This document shows, in pieces, positions 14,304 to 21,554 of a DNA stretch of 24,204 nt. The first letter of the stretch is position 1. Each line of letters opens with the position of its first letter. The DNA lies in the NCBI GenBank assembly GCA_017302755.1, contig JAFLCR010000007.1, positions 1 to 24,204 of the forward strand, given 5' to 3'. Position numbers and translations under genes: made by a program. A model generated the notes under the pieces. It was not told the DNA's origin, searched no databases, and saw only the letters and a list, made by a program, of their open reading frames with translations. The stretch comes from Alphaproteobacteria bacterium (GTDB lineage Bacteria > Pseudomonadota > Alphaproteobacteria > Rickettsiales > JAFLCR01).

Positions 14304-15530
14304 TTAATTCACCACTTTCGCCTGCGGGTTCAGAATCGCATCCAGATGCCTGCCCTGGAACAGCGAAATCCCAAGCGCATGCCCGTAATTCACCGCCTCC
14401 TGGTTGTCGCAACGCGTGAGGATGAGCCGGTTCGGCCCGCATTGCTCGGCGGCCTTCAGCAGGCGCTGGTTTTCGACCGTCTGCATGTCGTCGCCGTAAT
14501 CGGCGTTCCATTGCAGCTTGGCAAGGTCGAAGCCCAGGCGCTCGCGGTCGATCTGCGTGATACTTAAGTTCGTCAGCCCGTCGAGGCACACGCGGTAGCC
14601 CATCTTCTGCGCCGCCTGCTTAGCGACGATGAACGCCTTCATGTCCGCAAAGATGTCGGCGATCTGGAATTCGATCACGATCGAGCTTCGGATATTCGAC
14701 GCTTTCAGCGTGTCGTCGAATTCCTGGAACGCCGCGGAAAGCACGGTCGCGACATTCAAGTTGAGGCTCACGGGGCTGCCGAAATACTGGCTGGGCCGCT
14801 TGGCGAGCATGTCGAGCACGCGCTTGTCGAGGATCTGCGTGAGGTATTTGAACAGCCACCGGTCGCTCGCGAGATCCACGTCGGGCATCAGCATCTGCCG
14901 CAGATGGCCGATATTGATGTAAAACTCGTCGAATACCGGCTTCACCGGCTTGCCCGCGATCACGGCGCAGACCGGCTGCTTGCGGATGATGCGGCTGACA
15001 TCGGCCTTGGCCATGTCGGTTTCCACGGCGGCAAGCCGCGCGGGGGTGAAGGGCTTGAGCGTCACCTTGGGCCCGCCCGGCTTGGGCGCGTCGGCGGGTT
15101 TCTCGCCGCTTTCGATCTTGGCGGCGCGGGCGAGCTTTTTCTTGGTGAGCACGAAGAAATCTTCCCAGGCCACGGTGAGGTCGTAGGAATCGCAGAACGA
15201 GGAATTTTCCGACCCGTCGCTGCTATAAGCCATCGGATCATCCATGAACAGGTAGCGCAGCTGGAAGGTCACCTTGTCGAGTTTCGGCTTGATCACGCCC
15301 TTGACGAGGAGGATGAGGTCGCTGTCGTTGCATACGAACAGCCCGCCCTCGTCGTCCTTGAGGAAATCGTTGATGATGTTGACCGCGATCTTGATCTGAT
15401 ACTCGCTCTTGTAATGCTCGAGCAGCTTGGAGAAGTTGTAATGCACGCCTCTCCAGCCCATGCTGTCGTCGCGCAGGCGGCTGGCCATTTCGACCAGCTT
15501 GGCCTCGGAATCGCGTAGTGCGGTGAACAT
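14304..15530 (-). CDS. Degenerate EAL-like domain protein, probably catalytically inactive
   Basis: The C-terminal half (about residues 200-408) follows the EAL phosphodiesterase fold in outline: VSLNLNVATVLS (254-265), IVIEFQIADIF (284-294), MGYRVCLDGLTNLSITQID (310-328), LGFDLAKLQW (332-341) and a final AVNYGHALGISLFQGRHLD (379-397) resembling the EAL-family end (GxxxxQGxxxxxP). The catalytic EAL triplet and the metal-binding DDFG are absent (LDGL instead), so cyclic-di-GMP hydrolysis is unlikely; binding or protein interaction is possible. The N-terminal half (1-200) is unrecognised, with an Ala/Pro/Lys-rich linker near 136-165. ATG at 15530 with GGGGGA upstream is preferred; a longer frame to 15617 would overlap the AsmA gene. 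It follows AsmA by 19 nt and is probably co-transcribed. Confidence 0.75.
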   Translation of the reverse strand: MFTALRDSEAKLVEMASRLRDDSMGWRGVHYNFSKLLEHYKSEYQIKIAVNIINDFLKDDEGGLFVCNDSDLILLVKGVIKPKLDKVTFQLRYLFMDDPMAYSSDGSENSSFCDSYDLTVAWEDFFVLTKKKLARAAKIESGEKPADAPKPGGPKVTLKPFTPARLAAVETDMAKADVSRIIRKQPVCAVIAGKPVKPVFDEFYINIGHLRQMLMPDVDLASDRWLFKYLTQILDKRVLDMLAKRPSQYFGSPVSLNLNVATVLSAAFQEFDDTLKASNIRSSIVIEFQIADIFADMKAFIVAKQAAQKMGYRVCLDGLTNLSITQIDRERLGFDLAKLQWNADYGDDMQTVENQRLLKAAEQCGPNRLILTRCDNQEAVNYGHALGISLFQGRHLDAILNPQAKVVN

Positions 15531-15549
15531 GGCTTCCCCCGTGTGATGG

Positions 15550-18258
15550 TTACTGCGTTTGGCCCGGCCCCTGGTGGAGCTGCTTATCCGCCGAGCGCTT
15601 GGCGATGTATTCCTCAAGTTCCTTAGTGTCGAGTTGCTTGGTGGGCGAAAGCAGCCCCCCCTTCAGCAACAGGCCGAGCGGCGGCAGCTCCTGCCCGCCG
15701 GAGAGCTTGACGCGCAGCTTCACCAGCGCGTCGATCGTCCACTCGTAGAGATTGATTTTGCCACCGGCGCTTCCCACGGCCACGTCGGAATCGAGCACGA
15801 TGCCTGGCGTTTCGGCGATGCCGCCCTTGACCGTGATATTGCCCGTGATGCGTTGCAGCGCCGTGCGCCCATCGGCCAACGCCAGCCGCGTCATGTTGAC
15901 GACATCGGCAACAGTGCGGATGTTCACCACCCTTCGCGCCAGCGAGACAAGGTCCAGCCCGCCGACGGACACCCTGCCCGCAGCGAAGCTTCCCGCACCT
16001 TCCAAGGTGCGGGCCATGGTGAATGCGTCATTGCCGGTGGCGGCGTACTTGCCGTTCATGCTCATGAGCCCCACGATGTCATTCTCGCCGCCAAAAGCAA
16101 GCAGCGTTTTCTGAATGTCCGCGCCGGTGAGGCTGAAGGAGAAGACGAGTTGCGGAAGCGCCGCAGCGAGTAAGCTTCCCTGGGCCTCAAGGCTGCCTCC
16201 CGCGAACCTTGCCTTGACCTGACTGAAAGATAGCTTGGCGCCCTCCAGCTTGGAAACGGCATTAAACGGGCCGAGCAGGAAATCGCGGTGAATGAACCTG
16301 CCCGCGGTGAGCGTAAACGCGCCATCATACTGCCTGAGCAGCGAGAGGTCGAACGTCTCCTTCGACCAGTATTCCACCCCCGCCTTCTTGCCTTTCGGCG
16401 CCTCGCCGATCATCTTGGCGGTGTCGAATTCCGGCATCTCCAGGTTCAAGGTGACGAAAGGTCGCTCGCCGCCGAGCTTTACTCCACCGTGCCCGGCAAC
16501 GGAAAGCCAATCCGACGTCAGCGAGAGCTTGCTGAATTTCAGCTCGTCCGGAGTGATGTCGACCATGCCCGAAGGCTGGGTAAACGTCTTGCCGCGCCAT
16601 AGCAGCTTTTCGCCCGCGAGGTTGAGCTGCAGCTTCATCTTCATGCGCTTCAGCCAATCGAACGCCGTCGAAGGCGGCGGCGAGGTGCCGGGAGGCAGGG
16701 GGGCCGCGGCCACGCCCTTGGGAAAATAGGCATCGCCGTCAAGATGATCGAAACGCAGCGTCGCGTTCAGCCCGGGCGGCGTGTCGGCGAGGGTCACGAG
16801 CGCCGCGCCAACGAAGCGGGTTGCGTCCATGCCCGCCTTGATCTCGGAAAGCCGGATCTCGTCTCCCGTGAGCAGCACGTTACCGTTCATGTGATATTTG
16901 CCAAGCACATCCTTGGGAAATGCCGAAGCGTCCGCGCCGAGCCAGGTAAACAGCCCGCGCAGACTGCTTCCCTTCACTTCGGCCCGCCCCTCGAGCTTCA
17001 TGCCCTGGATGCCACGCCCGACCACGCCGAACACCATCATCTCCGAGTCGCCGGGAAGCGTGGCCGACGCCTGATTCACGACCAACTCTCCGCCTTGAAG
17101 ATTGGCGGACAATTTGAGTTTTCCCATCTTTCCGCCGAACAGGGTGATGCCGTCGCATTGCGCGTCGAGCGCCATGTCGAGCCCTTCGGGTAAGGTGAGT
17201 CTGATGGCGGTTTTCTTCGTGGCCTCCACCTCTTTCTGGGCTTCATCGGGAATGCCGGCGAGCGCCTGCAACACCGCATCGGCATCCATGGCCGAGCCTT
17301 TCACGGAAAGCTGGGATGTGACCACGCCGTTCGCTCCCCATCCCGCGCGCGCCGCCACGGCAATCGATGTACCGGGCGCCGTGATGGTGAGGTCATGCAG
17401 CAGCACACTGCTTTGCTCCATCTTCCATTTGCCTTCGGCCTTGACCGCGACCGGGCTGGCCGCGGCATAGGTCTTTCCCTTCATGAACGCCACGAACCGC
17501 GCGAGGTCGTCCATGGAAACACTGATGCTGCCCTGGCTTCCCGCCGGCACAAACTCGCCCGCGCCTGCCTGGCCGTCAAACGCGATCCGCCCGCCCGCCA
17601 CGGCCAGGGTCAGCGCCGCGGGCACAGCCCCATGCTTCTGCCTGGCGGGAATCCGCGCGCTGAGCGCCGCCTTCTCGCCATTCCACTGCCAGGATGCCTC
17701 CACGTCCACCACCTCGCCCGGCGCCGCCTCGAGATTCAGGTTCTTCCACTCATAGGACGCGCCACCCGCCGCATTCTTCACCTGCACCTCGCCGCCGTCG
17801 ACGGCGATGCTGCCTGAGAACGGCGTCCCGCCCGCGCCGCCCGCCGCCTGTCCGGCGGTGGCAACGGTTTCCTTCAGCGCGTCCCAGTTCCGCTGGCCGT
17901 TGGAGAGCGTTTCCAGCACCAGCACCGGCCGCTCAAGCGCGATGCGCCCCGGCGAAGGGCTTGCCGCGAACAAGGCATCCCAGCCAAGGGCAACCGTCAC
18001 CTGCGGCACGGCCATCATGTCCACATCGGAAAACCCGCGCGGATTGCGCAGGCGCACATCGGCAAGCACCACGGTCGGCTGCGGAAACAGTGAAACCGAT
18101 GCCGGGCCGATCGCTTTCAGCTCAATGCCGGTGGTATGCCTGATGGCGTCGATGGCCTGTTTTTTCACCGCCTCGGCGTCTATCATCGACGGCAGCACCA
18201 GCGTGCCGCCCGCGACCGGCACCAGAATCACCACCGCCAGTATGATCCATTTTTTCAT
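15550..18258 (-). CDS. AsmA-family inner-membrane/periplasmic protein
   Basis: AsmA-like proteins are anchored in the inner membrane with large periplasmic beta-rich domains. Relatives (AsmA, TamB, YhdP) are linked to outer-membrane assembly and lipid transport. The 902-residue protein begins MKKWIILAVVILVPVAGG, a single N-terminal helix (about residues 4-20), followed by the family-typical start of the periplasmic part: IDAEAVKKQAIDAIRHTTG, then LFPQPTVVLADVRLRNP and RIALERPVLVLE. The C-terminal AsmA region includes GSFAAGRVSVGGLDLVSLAR and AVGSAGGKINL. ATG at 18258 has AGGA 7 nt upstream. The EAL-like gene follows at 19 nt. The specific role here is unknown. Confidence 0.9.
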   Translation of the reverse strand: MKKWIILAVVILVPVAGGTLVLPSMIDAEAVKKQAIDAIRHTTGIELKAIGPASVSLFPQPTVVLADVRLRNPRGFSDVDMMAVPQVTVALGWDALFAASPSPGRIALERPVLVLETLSNGQRNWDALKETVATAGQAAGGAGGTPFSGSIAVDGGEVQVKNAAGGASYEWKNLNLEAAPGEVVDVEASWQWNGEKAALSARIPARQKHGAVPAALTLAVAGGRIAFDGQAGAGEFVPAGSQGSISVSMDDLARFVAFMKGKTYAAASPVAVKAEGKWKMEQSSVLLHDLTITAPGTSIAVAARAGWGANGVVTSQLSVKGSAMDADAVLQALAGIPDEAQKEVEATKKTAIRLTLPEGLDMALDAQCDGITLFGGKMGKLKLSANLQGGELVVNQASATLPGDSEMMVFGVVGRGIQGMKLEGRAEVKGSSLRGLFTWLGADASAFPKDVLGKYHMNGNVLLTGDEIRLSEIKAGMDATRFVGAALVTLADTPPGLNATLRFDHLDGDAYFPKGVAAAPLPPGTSPPPSTAFDWLKRMKMKLQLNLAGEKLLWRGKTFTQPSGMVDITPDELKFSKLSLTSDWLSVAGHGGVKLGGERPFVTLNLEMPEFDTAKMIGEAPKGKKAGVEYWSKETFDLSLLRQYDGAFTLTAGRFIHRDFLLGPFNAVSKLEGAKLSFSQVKARFAGGSLEAQGSLLAAALPQLVFSFSLTGADIQKTLLAFGGENDIVGLMSMNGKYAATGNDAFTMARTLEGAGSFAAGRVSVGGLDLVSLARRVVNIRTVADVVNMTRLALADGRTALQRITGNITVKGGIAETPGIVLDSDVAVGSAGGKINLYEWTIDALVKLRVKLSGGQELPPLGLLLKGGLLSPTKQLDTKELEEYIAKRSADKQLHQGPGQTQ

Positions 18259-18298
18259 GCGAGCATCCTACCACGGCTAGGCGCGGGATGGAATTTTT

Positions 18299-18319
18299 TA
18301 CAACATCTATGGTGTTGTA
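18299..18319. promoter_or_regulatory. Dyad-symmetric site upstream of the AsmA gene
   Basis: TACAACA (18299-18305) and TGTTGTA (18313-18319) form a perfect 7-bp inverted repeat around TCTATGG, about 40 nt upstream of the AsmA start and downstream of the GNAT stop. The run of A/T lies on the wrong side for a terminator of the minus-strand genes. It could be an operator or an RNA hairpin in the leader; no regulator can be named. Confidence 0.3.
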
Positions 18320-18345
18320 CCGCATTGCGCCAGCGAGGAAAAGAC

Positions 18346-18831
18346 CTATTCGCCTTCGTCGCCCGCCAGAATCCGCATCTTCTCGCGCCCCATGGCCATG
18401 AAGCGCACGGGCACTTCCTGCCCGCCGAGGCGATGATAGAAAAGCCGCCCCTCGCGGTTGCCGGTCAGCACGGTCCAACTGATCCAGCGCCCGCCTTCCT
18501 GCAGCGTCTCTCGCGCGAGCCGCGCCGCGAGCGCGCGCCCCACCCCGATGCCGCGCCAGCTTTCCGTCACGAAGAGATCGGCAAGATGCGTGCCCGGCGA
18601 TGCGCTCGCGAGATCGTAGCCGGGATAATAGGCAAGCACGCCGATCGCCTCTTTCGCCGCCTCGGCCACCAGCACGCGGAAGCGCCGCCCCATGCCGTCC
18701 CGCTTCACATCCTCCGCCTCGAGCTTGCTGGTGGCCGTGCCCTCGAAGTGCGTGAGGTCGCGCATCAGCGCGGCAATGGCCTCCGCATCCTTCTCTTGTG
18801 CGGGCCGTATCACAAATTCGCGCTTGTCCAC
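18346..18831 (-). CDS. GNAT-family N-acetyltransferase
   Basis: GNAT enzymes transfer an acetyl group from acetyl-CoA to an amine; the substrate here is unknown. The 161-residue protein shows motif A with the acetyl-CoA pyrophosphate loop RGIGVG (93-98) within HLADLFVTESWRGIGVGRAL, and the C-terminal motif B region NREGRLFYHRLGG (about 125-137). I chose GTG at 18831, preceded by AGGGAG, because a strong promoter at 18861-18888 places the transcript start near 18854. A longer open frame reaches ATG 18888, but that codon lies inside the palindromic repeat and the -35 box and cannot be in this transcript. The AsmA gene follows after 87 nt. Confidence 0.87.
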   Translation of the reverse strand: MDKREFVIRPAQEKDAEAIAALMRDLTHFEGTATSKLEAEDVKRDGMGRRFRVLVAEAAKEAIGVLAYYPGYDLASASPGTHLADLFVTESWRGIGVGRALAARLARETLQEGGRWISWTVLTGNREGRLFYHRLGGQEVPVRFMAMGREKMRILAGDEGE

Positions 18832-18860
18832 GCCTTGCTCTCCCTGATACCTATGGCGGG

Positions 18861-18888
18861 AGTATACTAACTTTACGATGATTGTCAT
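18861..18888 (-). promoter_or_regulatory. Predicted promoter of the GNAT gene, with -35 box in a palindromic repeat
   Basis: On the minus strand, ATGACA (18883-18888) and TATACT (18861-18866) are separated by 16 nt, each matching five of six consensus bases. The -35 hexamer is the terminal six bases of the repeat at 18882-18989, so the repeat appears to contribute half of the promoter. The predicted start near 18854 leaves a leader of about 23 nt. Confidence 0.55.
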
Positions 18889-18989
18889 TCCCGCGCAGGC
18901 GGGAATCCATGCTCACGAGCCGTGAGTCATCCGCCTGCGTTATTTTCAACGTCCGTGGTTATGGATTCCCGCCTGCGCGGGAATGACAA
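18882..18989. repeat. Palindromic intergenic repeat, copy 1
   Basis: The ends are near-perfect 29-nt inverted repeats (18882-18910 and 18961-18989), beginning TTGTCATTCCCGC and ending with the reverse complement. Each arm contains its own 8+4+8 palindrome (ATTCCCGC-GCAG-GCGGGAAT), so the element can fold as a cruciform or two hairpins. The 50-nt interior is related, in inverted orientation, to that of the copy at 23283-23390. It lies between the divergent GNAT and uvrD genes. Similar CATTCCCGC..GCGGGAAT palindromes are widespread in proteobacterial intergenic regions and give spurious SFPRRRES peptides when translated. Confidence 0.92.
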
Positions 18990-19016
18990 CCGGCTAATTT
19001 CACCTTTTTGCACTTC

Positions 19017-21266
19017 ATGACTGACATCTTGACCGCTCCACTTCCCATACCCGCCTTTTTCTCCAGACTGAACCCGCCGCAACGCGAGGCGGTGGAAACC
19101 ATCGACGGCCCGGTGCTGGTGCTGGCCGGCGCGGGCACGGGCAAGACGCGCGTGCTCACCACGCGCATCGCGCACATCCTGCGCGAGAAGCGCGCCTGGC
19201 CTTCCCAGGTGCTCGCCGTCACCTTCACCAACAAAGCGGCGCGCGAGATGAAGGAACGCGTCCACCACCTGCTGGCAGATTCGGGCATCGACGCTTCCGG
19301 CCTGTGGCTCGGCACCTTCCACTCCATCGCCGCCAAAATCCTCCGCCGCCACGCCGAGGCGCTCGGCTACCAGTCCACCTTCACCATCCTCGACGCCGAC
19401 GACCAGATCCGCCTGATCAAGCAGGTGCTGAACGAACTGAACATTGACGACAAGAAATACCCCGCCCGCGCCGTAAGCAGCGTGATCCAGGGCTTCAAGG
19501 ACAAAGCCCTCCTTCCTGAAAAAGCCGCGAACTCCCCCGGCGCGCATTACGCCGGCGGCCAATGCGTGGAAATCTACAAGCGCTACCAGGCGCGCCTGAA
19601 AACCTCGAACGCGATGGATTTCGGCGATCTGATGCTGCTGTGCATCCAGCTCTTCACCGAGCACCGCGACGTGCTTGCCGACTACGCTGGGCGTTTCCGC
19701 TACATCCTGGTCGACGAGTACCAGGACACCAACGTCGCGCAATACCTCTGGCTCCGCCTGCTGGCGCAGGGCCACAAGAACATCTGCTGCGTGGGCGACG
19801 ACGACCAGTCCATCTACGGCTGGCGCGGCGCGGAGGTCGGCAACATTCTCAAATTCGAGCAGGACTTCCCCGGCGCGAAGATCATCCGCCTCGAGCAGAA
19901 TTACCGCTCCACCCCGCATATCCTCGGCGCGGCCTCGGCGCTGATCGCCAAGAACGAATCCCGCCTCGGCAAAACCCTGTGGACGGACACCAGCGAAGGC
20001 GAAAAACTCCGCCTGAAAAGCGTATGGGACGAAGCCGAGGAAGCCCGCCAGATCGGCGAGGACATTGAGCAGTTCCAGCGCGAAAAACATTCGCTGAACG
20101 ACATGGCCATCTTGGTACGCGCCGGTTTCCAGACCCGCCCCTTCGAGGAACGCCTGATGACGCTCGGCATCCGCTACCGCGTGATCGGCGGCCTGCGTTT
20201 CTACGAACGCCAGGAAATCCGCGACGCGGTGGCCTATATCCGCGTCCTCGCCCAACCCAACGACGACCTGGCGCTGGAACGCATCATCAACACCCCCAAA
20301 CGCGGCATCGGCGCCTCAACCATGGAGCTGCTGCACACCACGGCGCGCGGCAACGACACCTCGCTTTACACCGCCATCGAACATTTGATCGCCACCGGCG
20401 GCCTCAAGGGTAAAACCGCAGCCACCCTGCAAAAGCTCCTCGAACAGTTCAAAGCCTGGCGCAAGGAACTCGAACGCGCGCAGCTCGCCGAAACCGTGGA
20501 GCTGATGCTTGACGAATCCGGCTACCGCGACATGTGGAAACAGGAAAAAACCCCCGACGCCCAAGGCCGCCTGGACAACTTGCGCGAACTCCAGCGCGCC
20601 CTCCAGGAATTCCCCACCGTCACCGAATTCTTAGAACATGTCGGCCTGGTGATGGACCGCGACGGCGACGAGTCCGGCGAGATGGTGAACATGATGACGC
20701 TGCACTCGGCGAAAGGCCTGGAGTTCGACATCGTCTTCCTCCCCGGCTGGGAAGAAGGCCTGTTCCCAAGCCAGCGCACCCTGGACGAACTCGGCAAGCA
20801 GGGGCTGGAGGAAGAACGCCGCCTGGCCTATGTCGGCATCACCCGCGCCCGCAAGCACCTGACGCTCAGCCACGCGGGAAGACGCCGCATCTACAACCAA
20901 TGGCAAAACAGCCTCCCTTCGCGCTTCCTCGCCGAAATCCCCCCCGAACACCTGGAACCCGTGAACCCCGCGGGCCTGCGCACCTATTCGCTCTCCAGTA
21001 GCTTCAACGACGACATCGACAAAATCCTGAGCTATACGCCCTCGGCCAAACCCGCCGCGCACGTGCTTACAGATTCGGCAAAATCATCCTGGCAAGCGCC
21101 AATGTCCTTCAAACCTTCCACCGATACGCCTTTCCCCTTAGGCAGCCGCGTTATCCACGAGAAATTCGGCACCGGCAAGGTCGTCGGCATCCAGGGCGAT
21201 AAGCTGGACGTAGCTTTTCAAAACGGCCTCAAGAAAGTGCTGTCCGATTACGTGAAGAAGGGGTGA
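19017..21266 (+). CDS. uvrD: UvrD/PcrA-type superfamily 1A DNA helicase
   Basis: ATP-dependent 3'-5' helicase acting in nucleotide-excision and mismatch repair and in clearing recombination or transcription intermediates. The Q-motif region LNPPQREAVE precedes Walker A AGAGTGKTR (38-45, Lys43). Motif II VDEYQDTN is near 232, motif III VGDDDQSIYGWRG near 259, motif IV QNYRST near 290, motif V TLHSAKGLEFD near 561 and motif VI EEERRLAYVGITRAR near 598. The C-terminus carries the Tudor-like RNA-polymerase-contacting motif VIHEKFGTGKVVGIQGDKLDVAF. The 749-residue length fits UvrD/PcrA; I cannot separate the two names. ATG at 19017 is preferred over an in-frame TTG at 19008; no ribosome site is obvious. 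It is divergent from the GNAT gene across a palindromic repeat. Confidence 0.97.
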   Translation: MTDILTAPLPIPAFFSRLNPPQREAVETIDGPVLVLAGAGTGKTRVLTTRIAHILREKRAWPSQVLAVTFTNKAAREMKERVHHLLADSGIDASGLWLGTFHSIAAKILRRHAEALGYQSTFTILDADDQIRLIKQVLNELNIDDKKYPARAVSSVIQGFKDKALLPEKAANSPGAHYAGGQCVEIYKRYQARLKTSNAMDFGDLMLLCIQLFTEHRDVLADYAGRFRYILVDEYQDTNVAQYLWLRLLAQGHKNICCVGDDDQSIYGWRGAEVGNILKFEQDFPGAKIIRLEQNYRSTPHILGAASALIAKNESRLGKTLWTDTSEGEKLRLKSVWDEAEEARQIGEDIEQFQREKHSLNDMAILVRAGFQTRPFEERLMTLGIRYRVIGGLRFYERQEIRDAVAYIRVLAQPNDDLALERIINTPKRGIGASTMELLHTTARGNDTSLYTAIEHLIATGGLKGKTAATLQKLLEQFKAWRKELERAQLAETVELMLDESGYRDMWKQEKTPDAQGRLDNLRELQRALQEFPTVTEFLEHVGLVMDRDGDESGEMVNMMTLHSAKGLEFDIVFLPGWEEGLFPSQRTLDELGKQGLEEERRLAYVGITRARKHLTLSHAGRRRIYNQWQNSLPSRFLAEIPPEHLEPVNPAGLRTYSLSSSFNDDIDKILSYTPSAKPAAHVLTDSAKSSWQAPMSFKPSTDTPFPLGSRVIHEKFGTGKVVGIQGDKLDVAFQNGLKKVLSDYVKKG

Positions 21267-21489
21267 TTTCAAATATTCCCCGCTTCTTATGAATGCGTAT
21301 ATTTGCACATTCAAACCCGATTTCCTTGGCCTCCCACAAATTTAACTGTGCCTCGAATACGGTTGCCATCGGAAAGTCTGCAAGCTGTTCAGCGGATTCT
21401 TTTAGGGTATTCCAAACATCCGCTACATCGCCTTTGATCGTATCGATAATCATAACGAGCATCTTAGAATTTTGGGTAATAATATGCAC
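21229..21489 (-). CDS. Small AT-rich hypothetical ORF overlapping the uvrD 3' end
   Basis: The frame encodes about 86 residues from GTG 21489, which has AAGGA about 8 nt upstream; ATG at 21462 is an alternative. Its last 38 nt overlap the convergent uvrD 3' end. Base composition in 21270-21540 is much more AT-rich than both flanking genes. The peptide contains MIIDTIKGDVADVWNTLKES near residues 13-32, a helical stretch ATVFEAQLNLWEAKEIGFEC near 42-61, and a basic tail HKKRGIFEITPSSRNRTALS. I do not recognise it. It may be an acquired gene or a remnant; only the frame, the ribosome site and the skewed composition support it. Confidence 0.45.
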   Translation of the reverse strand: MHIITQNSKMLVMIIDTIKGDVADVWNTLKESAEQLADFPMATVFEAQLNLWEAKEIGFECANIRIHKKRGIFEITPSSRNRTALS

Positions 21490-21554
21490 AAGAGAATTCC
21501 TTATAATGTTAAACAAACATCAACATCATACGCGAATAATATTAACAGCAGAAA

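Noticed and set aside
18832..18888. N-terminal extension of the GNAT protein from ATG 18888
   Set aside because: The codon is inside the repeat and the -35 box, the added residues do not look like GNAT sequence, and GTG 18831 has a good ribosome site.
18927..20255. Long minus-strand frame opposite the uvrD 5' half
   Set aside because: It is antisense to intact helicase motifs and runs into the palindromic repeat, where it encodes the SFPRRRES-type peptide known from translated repeats.
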